Assembly (NCBI GenBank): GCA_016841245.1
Contig: JAENZN010000019.1
Coordinates: forward strand, 20,921-84,920
Length of the DNA stretch: 64,000 nt
Direction of reading: 5' to 3'
Source of the DNA: Syntrophomonas sp.
GTDB lineage: Bacteria; Bacillota; Syntrophomonadia; Syntrophomonadales; Syntrophomonadaceae
Shown here: piece by piece, positions 28,706-37,297 of the stretch
Layout of the letters: each line of letters begins with the position of its first letter
Position numbering within the stretch: the first letter of the stretch is position 1
Translations under genes and position numbers: made by a program
Notes under the pieces: model-generated
What the model saw: only the letters and a program-made list of their open reading frames with translations
The model's database searches: none
What the model was told of the DNA's origin: nothing

Positions 28706-30074
28706 GAAACTAGGTTTTTTATCTGCATTTTCAGTCGCGGTAGGGTTAGTGGTTGCCTCCAGTACCCTGGTTACTCTAGGTCAGGGAATGGGTATGGCCG
28801 GGGGCGGTTTCATATTTGCTATGATTGCTGCCTGGCTCTTGCAGTTGTTCTCGGCACAGAGTTTTGCAGAGTTAACCACATCATTACCCAAGTCAGGCAG
28901 TTTAAATGTTTATGCACGTATGGCTTTTGGTCCGGTGGTAGGAATTATAAGTATTTTAGCCGGTTATGTATATATGAGCTTTTTGACTGTCCCGGCGGAG
29001 TTAGCAGTGGCCGGAGCGGTATTTAACGGGGTTTTTGCCCCCGAGTTTTCTCCGGCGGTTTTTGCCCTGATTTTATTGGCCATCTTTGCTATAGCTAATT
29101 TAATGGGGGTTGATGTCTTTGCCAAACTCCAAATTTTCTTAACGGTTACCATGATTATCTCAATGAGTCTGCTGGGTATAATTGGCCTGGCTAACCTGGG
29201 ACTGCCGACTCCCAGCATTCCGGAAATGCCTTTTAATCCATTGGGATTTTCAGTTTTGGGTCTTACGGCATTAGCTATCTGGCTGTACATAGGTATAGAA
29301 TTTGTTTGCCCCCTGGTAGAAGAAATTGATCAACCAGCAAAAAATATTCCGATGGCCATGACTATAGGTTTGGTTGTAATTGTTGTAGTCAACTTATTAT
29401 ATGGCTTTGCCTCAATCAAATATGTAGCTGCCGCTGCTTTAGCTTTCTCTGATATTCCGCATATTCTAGTGGCTCAAGCCATTCTGGGCCGGACCGGAGA
29501 AATATGGATAGGGATTGTGTCTATCTTGGCTACCGCAAGTTCGGTCAATACTTTCATGGCGGTTATTCCCAGGATGCTATACAGCATGGCGAAAGAGGGG
29601 GAAGCACCAAAATTCTTAGCTCAAATTCACCCCCGCTTCAGAACACCCTGGTTGGGTATTGTTCTAGTGTTTGCTGTATATGCCCTGCTCCTTTTAATGG
29701 GTATTGCCGGAATTGAGCAGATCATTATTCTTATCATGTCGGCCGCAACCTGCTGGTTGTTAGCTTATATATTAACCCACATTATTGTGATCGTTATGCG
29801 CAACCGGTATCCTACTCTGGAACGACCCTACAAAACTCCCTTTTACCCGATACCGCAGATTATTGGCAGTCTGGGTATGCTTTATGCCATATGGCAGATA
29901 TGGGGAGATGTTGTTACTAAAATGATGATATACAAATACGCCGCCGTTGCGCTGATAATTTGTATAGTCTACGCATTGATCTGGGTGAAGTTTGTAATGA
30001 AAAAAGAATTATTTAAACCGGTTTCTTTAGAAGAAGAAATGGGCAGTGATTTTGTAAAAGCCGCTCTGAATTGA
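28692..30074 (+). CDS. APC-superfamily amino acid/polyamine permease
   Basis: A 460-residue permease with about 12 membrane segments. The N-terminal KLGFLSAFSVAVGLVVASST corresponds to the APC helix-1 substrate region, and GIEFVCPLVEEIDQPAKNIP matches the family's conserved helix-6/loop segment. ATG at 28692 follows GAGGGG. It begins a 12-kb run of same-strand genes for glutamate- and amine-related enzymes, so the substrate is plausibly an amine or amino acid fed to that pathway (inference). Confidence 0.88.
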   Translation: MEQSKKLGFLSAFSVAVGLVVASSTLVTLGQGMGMAGGGFIFAMIAAWLLQLFSAQSFAELTTSLPKSGSLNVYARMAFGPVVGIISILAGYVYMSFLTVPAELAVAGAVFNGVFAPEFSPAVFALILLAIFAIANLMGVDVFAKLQIFLTVTMIISMSLLGIIGLANLGLPTPSIPEMPFNPLGFSVLGLTALAIWLYIGIEFVCPLVEEIDQPAKNIPMAMTIGLVVIVVVNLLYGFASIKYVAAAALAFSDIPHILVAQAILGRTGEIWIGIVSILATASSVNTFMAVIPRMLYSMAKEGEAPKFLAQIHPRFRTPWLGIVLVFAVYALLLLMGIAGIEQIIILIMSAATCWLLAYILTHIIVIVMRNRYPTLERPYKTPFYPIPQIIGSLGMLYAIWQIWGDVVTKMMIYKYAAVALIICIVYALIWVKFVMKKELFKPVSLEEEMGSDFVKAALN

Positions 30075-30086
30075 GGTGGATGAGCT

Positions 30087-30653
30087 ATGAAGCAAAAAAT
30101 TGATAATGATGCCAAAACTAACCTGGAGTTTTTAGCAGCCCAATTTGCTCCTTATTGGGGTGAAATGGAGACACATAGGGATGGAGTAGTTTTTACTGAT
30201 CCTCCGCCTCCTTTATCGAAAGTAAAAATAAATATAAAAAAGAAAAAATCCCTGCTGGGTGGAGTATATGCCCTGCAAATCATCGGTGAGATTGAGAAAG
30301 AAGGCCTGGTAAAAGATAGAATTCCAATTCGTCTTCATTATCAGGGGATGGTAAGCAAAGGAAAAGCATACTTCAAACATCAGCAGGATATGCATGACGA
30401 CCTTATAAAACAGTTGAACAATGATTCCAATTTGATAGATATGCTAAGCTGCCTGGATCTTGAAACCGGAGAAATATGGCTGGAGGATGAGAAATACACC
30501 ATAATAATGTCTCCGATAAGTGGGTCTTTTATGTATATGGTATTTCCGCCCATGCGTTATTCAGGAACACTTCCCAAAGAGGAAATTGGTCAGCTTAATA
30601 CCTCGTTATTCAGAACATCGGAGCTGTTGCAAAGCTGTATTGCGGCTGTATAA
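30087..30653 (+). CDS. Uncharacterised cytoplasmic protein
   Basis: A 188-residue protein I do not recognise. No signal peptide or membrane segment; mixed alpha/beta composition, with a proline run DPPPPL near 50 and a lysine-rich strand after it. It sits 12 bp after the permease and 34 bp before the WD40 gene, so it belongs to the operon. No catalytic motif is evident. Confidence 0.7.
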   Translation: MKQKIDNDAKTNLEFLAAQFAPYWGEMETHRDGVVFTDPPPPLSKVKINIKKKKSLLGGVYALQIIGEIEKEGLVKDRIPIRLHYQGMVSKGKAYFKHQQDMHDDLIKQLNNDSNLIDMLSCLDLETGEIWLEDEKYTIIMSPISGSFMYMVFPPMRYSGTLPKEEIGQLNTSLFRTSELLQSCIAAV

Positions 30654-30687
30654 AAAGGACCGGCAATGAAAGAGAGGAGAAATAAAA

Positions 30688-31731
30688 ATGATAGCACTTA
30701 AGAGATATTGGATATTAATTGCAGTTTGTCTGGCATTAGGTACATTTCTTATAGCATCTAACCTGACCCGGGACAGCCTGGCTTCTTCCGGCGAGGAGGA
30801 AGCCAGCGTTAACGTCGAGTTGGGACAGCTAAATGAGGCTCTTGCCAATGATGAAGAACTGATGTTTTTCACGGGAAAGAATGGCAACCTGTCAGCTTAT
30901 TCTCTGGACCTGGAAAAGATCATGGACTTTCCAACTTTAGATGAAAATGAAAGCAATGCGGTAGCAGTTTCTCCAGATAATAGTCTGCTGGTGAGTGGTG
31001 ATGAAACAGGTAAAGTTGTGGTATGGGATGTGCAAAATCAAAAGGCCAGTACTCTTGATGATGCCCATTTAGGGGATATATTAAGTGCTGCCTTTTCACC
31101 TGACGGTAAGTATTTTGCCACTGCCAGTAAAGATAGAACCATTAAAATATGGGATGCTGTTTCATTAACCGCTTTACAGACCCTGAAGGGGCATGGCAGC
31201 TATGTTTTAGATATTGATTTCAGTCCTGACAGCAAATATCTTGCTTCAGTTGGTTCGGACAACCTGCTGGCAGTATGGGATGTTGAAACGGGAGATAAGA
31301 TCGATGAAAAAAAGAACAGCCATTTCAGAGCCGTAAATCAGGTTTCTTATTCACCGGATGGCAAGCATCTTTATACGGCTAGTTCAGATACCCTGATAAA
31401 GATTTGGGATTCTGAAAACCTGGAATGTTTAAATACTTTGAAGGGACATAACAGTGAAATCCTCAGTTTATGCATCAGCCCTGATGGAAAAACAATTTTA
31501 TCAGCCGGCAGGGACAAAACTATGCTCTGTTTTGATGCTGCCAGCGGGGAAATGAAAGCCAGGGTAGACTTACCCAACAATCTTTATGTGTCTGATATTC
31601 TGTTTGCAGGAAATGGGTCGTATGTATATGTAGCAGATATGTCCGGAAATATCCTCTGCATGGATTATCAGAGCAGAGAAATTGTAAAAGAAACCACTAT
31701 AGGTCCCATCTATGCTATGGGGATGATTTAG
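30688..31731 (+). CDS. Membrane-anchored WD40 beta-propeller protein
   Basis: A 347-residue protein with an N-terminal hydrophobic anchor or signal (about 6-24) and five to seven WD40 blades. Repeats of the form SPDGKYFATASKDRTIKIWD occur at roughly 40-residue spacing from residue 85 on, ending KVVVWD, TIKIWD, LAVWDV, LIKIWD, MLCFDA and ILCMDY. WD40 proteins act as scaffolds; here it lies within a metabolic operon, outside the cytoplasm or at the membrane. Partner unknown. Confidence 0.85.
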   Translation: MIALKRYWILIAVCLALGTFLIASNLTRDSLASSGEEEASVNVELGQLNEALANDEELMFFTGKNGNLSAYSLDLEKIMDFPTLDENESNAVAVSPDNSLLVSGDETGKVVVWDVQNQKASTLDDAHLGDILSAAFSPDGKYFATASKDRTIKIWDAVSLTALQTLKGHGSYVLDIDFSPDSKYLASVGSDNLLAVWDVETGDKIDEKKNSHFRAVNQVSYSPDGKHLYTASSDTLIKIWDSENLECLNTLKGHNSEILSLCISPDGKTILSAGRDKTMLCFDAASGEMKARVDLPNNLYVSDILFAGNGSYVYVADMSGNILCMDYQSREIVKETTIGPIYAMGMI

Positions 31732-31740
31732 GAGAAGTTA

Positions 31741-32460
31741 ATGAGAATTATGGAATTCTTTCATGATGAAGATCATCCTGAAGTTTCCAATATTGATTTG
31801 TGGATTCAGGAATATAATCATCAGTCTCAAAAAGTGCTGGTTTATAAGGGTGATAACTTTCCGGAGCTGGATACCTTTGATCTTATTTTGCTGCATGGCG
31901 GGGGGCAGCACCTCTGGAACAAGGATGCCAATCCATGGCTTTATGCAGAAACAGATTATATAAGAAAAGTACTGATAAAGCATAAACCTGTTATTGGATT
32001 CTGCCTGGGCAGTCAGATTATTGCAGATGCCCTGGGGGCCAAGATATACCAGGATAAAGAAATTGAATTTGGCTGGATTAAAGTAAGAGTCAGACCAGAG
32101 GCCGAGGGACATGCAGTCCTGAAAGGACTGGAGGAAGGTTTTGTAAGCTTTATGTGGCACAGAGATCACTATGAACTCCCGGAAAATTGCGTATCCCTGG
32201 CATATACATCCACAGCCGCCAATCAGATTTTTGTCAGTAAGAATTGGCCGGCGGTAGGGTTTCAATTTCATCCGGAGTATACCAGGGAAATAGTAAAAAC
32301 CTATTATCAAACTTACCGCGGTACAGAATATTTGCAACTGCCGCATAGTCTGCCGCTAGATGAATTTAATAAAAATACTGATGCTGTACCGGATACTTAT
32401 TTGTTATTCCGGCAGTTGTTAAACAATGCGGTGAGATTTCTCAGCCTGGAAAACGAATGA
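31741..32460 (+). CDS. Class I glutamine amidotransferase-like hydrolase
   Basis: A 239-residue stand-alone GATase1 domain of the GMP-synthase-like group. Nucleophile C88 (GFCLGSQI) and H177/E179 (FHPEY) are present. In its setting it could hydrolyse a gamma-glutamyl amide or act as a glutaminase partner. PuuD-type gamma-glutamyl hydrolases are a functional parallel but not clearly the same family. Start ATG 31741 after GGAGAAG. Confidence 0.85.
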   Translation: MRIMEFFHDEDHPEVSNIDLWIQEYNHQSQKVLVYKGDNFPELDTFDLILLHGGGQHLWNKDANPWLYAETDYIRKVLIKHKPVIGFCLGSQIIADALGAKIYQDKEIEFGWIKVRVRPEAEGHAVLKGLEEGFVSFMWHRDHYELPENCVSLAYTSTAANQIFVSKNWPAVGFQFHPEYTREIVKTYYQTYRGTEYLQLPHSLPLDEFNKNTDAVPDTYLLFRQLLNNAVRFLSLENE

Positions 32461-32499
32461 CAGTAATATTACTGCATTGAGTGAAAGGAGTGCCTGACC

Positions 32500-33876
32500 A
32501 TGGAACAAAGTAATGTAATCCAAATTGCAAATGAATATAAGCATACAAAGATAGAAGAAGTAAAAAGCTTGATCAAAGACCAGGGAATAGAAATGATTCG
32601 CTTAGAATTTGTGGATCTGAATGGTATCAACCGAGGTAAGCTTCTGCCTGCTGATATGATTGATGTGGTCTTTGAGGAGGGGATAGCCTTTGCTGCTGCT
32701 ATCATGGCTATAGGTATGGATAACAGCGTGGCTGAGGTTAAGGGGTTGTCAGAATATTATGATGATATGAAGGTGATCGGAGATCCAGCTACCTTTACCA
32801 TATTGCCTTACCTGGAAAATACCGCCATGCTGCTGGGTGATATTTATTATCATAAAGAGCCGATGATGCAATCCCCGCGCTGGTTCTTGAAAAACATGAT
32901 AAAAGCATATAACGATTTGGGGTTCAACCCAATTTCGGCTTCTGAAATTGAATTTTTCCTGTTTAATAAAACTAAGGGCGGCGACTATGAACCTTACACC
33001 AATCAAACGGGCAACTGCTATACCAGCAATATTCGGATTGATTCCAAGGGTTTTCTTAATAAACTAACTAAAACCCTGAGAGACATGGATTTTAAGGTTT
33101 TGTATATGAATCATGAATTTTATCCGGGTCAGTATGAGTACAACTGGAGTCATACCCCCAGTCTGCGCAGCGCTGATGAAGGCAGTCTGTTTAAAGGGAT
33201 ATGCAAAGACATAGCTGAACAAAATGATTTAGTTGCTACCTTTATGGCCAAACCAAGAAATGATACCGGCGGCAGCGGCTGCCATTTTCATATTTCTTTA
33301 AACGATATAAAAACCGGAAAAAATGTTTTTTTCGATGCTGATGATCCTGAACAGCTATCCCCGCTTATGCGAAACTTTGTAGCCGGAGTACTCAAGCATG
33401 CCAGGCCATTGACAGCATTTTTGGCCCCGACGGTCAACTGCTTTAAGCGTTATCAACCGGATACCTTTGCCCCTTACTATATTGGATGGGGATATGATAA
33501 TCGTACCACCTATGTTCGCATACCGGAAGAACGTGAAAAGGGGACTAGAGTAGAGGTTAGAGCGGGTAGTGCAGCCTGCAACCCTTATCTGGCCCTGGCC
33601 GGGATTTTGGCGGCAGGACTGGATGGGATAAAGAATAATTTACAGCCGCCGGAAATTATCAAGACTGACCTCTATCACGATAGCGAAAAACAGAGTGAGA
33701 TTGTACCCAAGAGCCTGTATCGAGCTTTAATAGAGCTGGAGCAAGATGAATGGTTATGCCAGTGTGCAGGCCAGGCCTTAATTGATAATTTTATTGCTAT
33801 CAAGAATATGGAAGTAAATAATTTCAGTAATTCCGTTACCGATTGGGAATGGAAACAATATTCCTACCATATTTAG
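32500..33876 (+). CDS. Glutamine synthetase-family gamma-glutamyl ligase
   Basis: A 458-residue GS-I fold ligase. It has the metal-binding stretch SEIEFFLF, the ATP-site GSGCHFHISL and a C-terminal RVEVRAGSAACNPYLALA. The loop that in housekeeping GlnA reads near YVAWSxxNRSALIRIP is changed to YIGWGYDNRTTYVRIP, which suggests an altered acceptor such as an amine rather than ammonia. Adjacent split glutamate-synthase-like genes point to gamma-glutamylmethylamide synthetase or a relative. Ordinary glutamine synthetase cannot be excluded. Confidence 0.85.
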   Translation: MEQSNVIQIANEYKHTKIEEVKSLIKDQGIEMIRLEFVDLNGINRGKLLPADMIDVVFEEGIAFAAAIMAIGMDNSVAEVKGLSEYYDDMKVIGDPATFTILPYLENTAMLLGDIYYHKEPMMQSPRWFLKNMIKAYNDLGFNPISASEIEFFLFNKTKGGDYEPYTNQTGNCYTSNIRIDSKGFLNKLTKTLRDMDFKVLYMNHEFYPGQYEYNWSHTPSLRSADEGSLFKGICKDIAEQNDLVATFMAKPRNDTGGSGCHFHISLNDIKTGKNVFFDADDPEQLSPLMRNFVAGVLKHARPLTAFLAPTVNCFKRYQPDTFAPYYIGWGYDNRTTYVRIPEEREKGTRVEVRAGSAACNPYLALAGILAAGLDGIKNNLQPPEIIKTDLYHDSEKQSEIVPKSLYRALIELEQDEWLCQCAGQALIDNFIAIKNMEVNNFSNSVTDWEWKQYSYHI

Positions 33877-34037
33877 GAGGCTGGGAAGCAAGTTTCGGAA
33901 ATCAACTCTTATGAACTGAAGCGTTATTTATTGGCGTTTCAACAGCTAATTATCAGCAGGCAAATTAGTTCTGCAGCCCAAGGGGGAATTTTTATTAAAA
34001 AACAGCTCATTTTTCATATTTATAGGAGGAATTGATT

Positions 34038-34937
34038 ATGTGTGGAATTGCTGGATTAATTAATCGACAGGGTATGGATGTATCATCCAAGCTGATCGAA
34101 ATGCTTTCCCTGATACAGCATCGCGGACCTGATGCGAGCGGAATATCGATTTATGGCAGTGCAGCAGATGAAGTGTCTTTGCGGGTATCTGTCAAAAGAA
34201 AAGATATGGAAGAAGTATTGCTGAATATTGTGGGGCAGTATGGAACCGTATTATCGCCGCCGGTATCCCAGTGGATTAAAAATGTTATATTTTCCGAGCT
34301 GCAGCTGGCTATTGATGATAATGATATACCTTTGCTGCATGCAGCTATCAACTCAATTGAAGGGCTATATGTGCATTCACTGGGTAAGGGTATGAGAGTA
34401 TACAAAGACGGTGGGACTATACTTGATCTAAATAACAACCATAAAATAATCAGCCCCATAGCGACTCATGGACTTGGTCATGTGCGTATGGCAACTGAGA
34501 GTGCTGAAGATATTAATGCGGCGCATCCTTTTGTATCTCCCTTTTATCCGGATCTGTCTATAGTACATAACGGTCAATTTACTAACTACTTCAATCTAAG
34601 GAGATATCTGGAGAGCAAAGGAGCTATTTTCAAGACTCTCAACGATTCCGAAGCTGCCAGCCATCTGATTGCTTATGCGATGAGAGAAAATGGCGGGGAT
34701 TTAGAGGATGCCTTAAGAATGGCCGGGGAAGAATTGGATGGTGTTTTCTGCATTATAGCAGCCACTGCCCAGCAGATAGGTTTTGTAAGGGACAAGCTGG
34801 GCATAAAACCTCTCTTGCTTTTTGAAAAAGATGGACTTACCATGTTAGGTTCAGAGCAAATAGAATTCACCGCCCTTTTTTCAGATGTATATGCCGAGGA
34901 AATAGAGCCCGGGGAGGTGAGAGTATGGAATATATAG
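34038..34937 (+). CDS. Class II glutamine amidotransferase (MgsA/GlxB-like)
   Basis: A 299-residue Ntn-type amidotransferase. The ATG at 34038 follows AGGAGG and puts the nucleophilic cysteine at position 2 (M-C-G-I-A-G), exposed after Met removal. Conserved GLGHVRMATES and VHNGQFTNY lie around the glutamine site, with a roughly 60-residue insertion after residue 40. It corresponds to the amidotransferase domain of glutamate synthase expressed as a separate subunit, as in the three-gene mgsABC/glxBCD sets. The next gene overlaps its 3' end by 13 bases. Confidence 0.88.
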   Translation: MCGIAGLINRQGMDVSSKLIEMLSLIQHRGPDASGISIYGSAADEVSLRVSVKRKDMEEVLLNIVGQYGTVLSPPVSQWIKNVIFSELQLAIDDNDIPLLHAAINSIEGLYVHSLGKGMRVYKDGGTILDLNNNHKIISPIATHGLGHVRMATESAEDINAAHPFVSPFYPDLSIVHNGQFTNYFNLRRYLESKGAIFKTLNDSEAASHLIAYAMRENGGDLEDALRMAGEELDGVFCIIAATAQQIGFVRDKLGIKPLLLFEKDGLTMLGSEQIEFTALFSDVYAEEIEPGEVRVWNI

Positions 34938-35638
34938 ATGCTGCCAATTTAAAAAGCATTGAACTTAATAAAGAAATCATCAACAAACTTAAGCAATGTG
35001 GTGAAGTAACTATCCAAAACCCGCACTCTATGCACAATGTTGCCACGGGATTACCAGATCCAGGTAAGGTTATTATCCAGGGCAGTACCGGTTTCTATAC
35101 CGGGGGCTTTATGGAAGGGACTGCTCTGCTGGTGGAAGGAAATGCAGGCTGGTACGCTGGCGACAACATGATGGAGGGGGAACTCTTGATCAGTAAGAAT
35201 ACTGGCTGCAATGCCGGCACTTATTTATACGGCGGGAATATCGTAGTCTACGGAAATACCGGCAGCCGGGTGGGATATGGCATGAAGGGCGGTACCATCA
35301 TTGTTTGCGGTTCCGCCGGACCCTGGGCCGGACAGATGACTATGGGGGGCAAGCTTATAATCCTTGGAAAAGCAGGCAGCAAGGTTGGGGAGTCTATGTA
35401 TAAAGGAGCCATATTCGTTCGTGATCCGGAGGCGGGAGACAAAATGGGCAGCAATGTTTTCCTGGACAGCATTAAAGCAGATGAAGAACAGGAGCTGAAA
35501 GATCTTTTTGCCAGGTATGATATAACCGCTGATCCGGCGGAATTTAAGGTTGTTCGTCCTATGCAAACTGGCAGGCATACCTATGTTTTATTTAATCCGG
35601 ATTTAAAACCTGAATTATCCCGAAAAATGCCAGGGTAA
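34925..35638 (+). CDS. GXGXG-domain glutamate synthase-like subunit (MgsB/GlxC-like)
   Basis: A 237-residue right-handed beta-helix with repeated Gly-x-x-x-Gly turns (EGNAGWYAGDNMMEGEL, YGNTGSRVGYGMKGG, CGSAGPWAGQMTMGGKL). It equals the C-terminal GXGXG domain of glutamate synthase. It overlaps the class II amidotransferase gene by 13 bases and precedes the FMN subunit by 19 bp, completing a split glutamate synthase. Confidence 0.9.
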   Translation: MEYIDAANLKSIELNKEIINKLKQCGEVTIQNPHSMHNVATGLPDPGKVIIQGSTGFYTGGFMEGTALLVEGNAGWYAGDNMMEGELLISKNTGCNAGTYLYGGNIVVYGNTGSRVGYGMKGGTIIVCGSAGPWAGQMTMGGKLIILGKAGSKVGESMYKGAIFVRDPEAGDKMGSNVFLDSIKADEEQELKDLFARYDITADPAEFKVVRPMQTGRHTYVLFNPDLKPELSRKMPG

Positions 35639-35657
35639 AACTTAAGGAGAGAGCGCT

Positions 35658-36956
35658 ATGAGTAATGAAAAGAAAAAAGATTTTGAACCTAAAGATATAC
35701 AGCATGGTATCTGGAACAAGGAAACCATCTCCGAAATAGATTACAAAGCCCAGTACGGGCAGCATAGGATTCGAGGCTGTGGGGCAACTCGTTATATGCC
35801 CACTTTTAACGATATTATGATTCTGCCTTCTCAGCTTTCACGCTTGTCTTTAGATACCTACCGCGAAAGCTGTGAGACCAAAACCATTTTAGGGAAACGA
35901 GGTGCCAGTAAACCTTTAGAAATAGAAACACCGATTATGATAGCCGGGATGTCCTATGGTGCCCTGAGCAAAGAAGCTAAAATAGCACTGGCTAAAGCTA
36001 CCGCTCTCACCGGGACAGTAATCAGCAATGGTGAAGGGGGATTGCTTCCAGAGGAAAGGCAATATTCTTACCGGCAGTCGATACAAATTCTTCCCAGTCG
36101 CTTTGGATTTTCCAAGCGAAGCCTGGAAGCGGCAGATATGCTGGAATTCCTGGTGGGCATCGGAGCAAAACCCGGTTTGTCCGGCCATTTGATGGGCAGC
36201 AAAATCAGCGAAGAAATTGCCGAAGCCAGACAGCTTCCGGTAGGCATTGATCTCCACAGCCATCCCCGTCACGGCGATGCTTTTGGAGCAGACGATATGG
36301 TGGTTAAAATGGAACAGCTAAGAGAACTAACCAATGGAGAAGTACCCATATTTGCCAAGATTGCCGCAGGAAGAGTCAGAGACGATGTTAAAATCGCGGT
36401 GAAAGTCGGAGCAGATGGTATTATTCTGGATGGAGCCCAGGGGGGAACCGGAGCGGCTCCGGTAATGGCTACCAATCATTTGGGTATTCCCACTATGCCA
36501 GCCCTGGTGCAGGCGGTTAGAACCCTGGAAGAAATGGGTATGAAAAACGAAATCAGTATTATTGTTTCCGGTGGTATAACTGATGGCTCGGATCTAGCCA
36601 AGGCCCTGGCTATAGGAGCAGACGCAGTAGCCATAGGGACAGGCGCCATGGTCGCCATGGGATGCCGGGTATGCTTGCGCTGTCATAATGGCAAATGTGC
36701 TTTTGGCATCGGCACTCAGGACCCGGAATTAAGACAAAGACTGGATATTGAAGAAGCTGCCGAAAGGGTAGCCAATTATATAAAGGCTATGACTGCCGAA
36801 GCCGTTCTTCTGGCTAAAGCTGCCGGAAAAACCAAATTAAGAAATCTGGAGCGAGAAGATCTTAGAACGCTTACTCTGGAGGCCTGTGCTATGACCGGTA
36901 TTCCACTGGTAGGCAGCAATTTTGTATTTGGAGAACGCTTTGGATTTGAGTGCTAA
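35658..36956 (+). CDS. FMN-binding glutamate synthase-like subunit (MgsC/GlxD-like)
   Basis: A 432-residue FMN barrel related to the central domain of glutamate synthase. Seen are MIAGMSYGALSKEAK, the substrate/FMN stretch GADGIILDGAQGGTGAAP, SGGITDGSDLAKALAIGADAV, and the iron-sulfur motif CRVCLRCHNGKC. In methylamine users the equivalent subunit transfers a glutamyl group to methylamine or releases N-methylglutamate. The real substrate here is not known. Confidence 0.9.
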   Translation: MSNEKKKDFEPKDIQHGIWNKETISEIDYKAQYGQHRIRGCGATRYMPTFNDIMILPSQLSRLSLDTYRESCETKTILGKRGASKPLEIETPIMIAGMSYGALSKEAKIALAKATALTGTVISNGEGGLLPEERQYSYRQSIQILPSRFGFSKRSLEAADMLEFLVGIGAKPGLSGHLMGSKISEEIAEARQLPVGIDLHSHPRHGDAFGADDMVVKMEQLRELTNGEVPIFAKIAAGRVRDDVKIAVKVGADGIILDGAQGGTGAAPVMATNHLGIPTMPALVQAVRTLEEMGMKNEISIIVSGGITDGSDLAKALAIGADAVAIGTGAMVAMGCRVCLRCHNGKCAFGIGTQDPELRQRLDIEEAAERVANYIKAMTAEAVLLAKAAGKTKLRNLEREDLRTLTLEACAMTGIPLVGSNFVFGERFGFEC

Positions 36957-36973
36957 AGGAAGGTAGTGAACTA

Positions 36974-37297
36974 ATGAGAATAGATCATCATCCGATATTG
37001 AAAACCTTTGAAAAAGGTAAATTGGTTAAATTCCTGTATGACGGCGAAGTCATGGAGGGTTATGAAGGAGAACCTATCGCGGTTGCTTTAAGGGCCAATG
37101 GAGTAATGATTCATCGCTATACCTCCAAACATAATGATCCCCGCGGGGTGTTCTGCGCTATCGGCCGCTGTACTGATTGTGTAATGGTGGTCGATGGCGA
37201 ACCGAATATACGTACCTGCATAACGCCGCTGCAGGAAGATATGAAGATCGAAACCCAACACGGAATATCAAATAATAAAGAGGATGAAAGCATATGA
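36974..37297 (+). CDS. [2Fe-2S] ferredoxin-like subunit of an amine/imino-acid dehydrogenase
   Basis: A 107-residue protein with cysteines in a C-x4-C-x2-C-x11-C arrangement (FCAIGRCTDC then RTC), as in the small subunits of HcnABC, octopine oxidase and sarcosine oxidase alpha N-termini. I chose ATG 36974 (AAGGAAGG upstream) over the GTG at 36950 inside the preceding gene. ATGA overlap with the next gene. Confidence 0.85.
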   Translation: MRIDHHPILKTFEKGKLVKFLYDGEVMEGYEGEPIAVALRANGVMIHRYTSKHNDPRGVFCAIGRCTDCVMVVDGEPNIRTCITPLQEDMKIETQHGISNNKEDESI

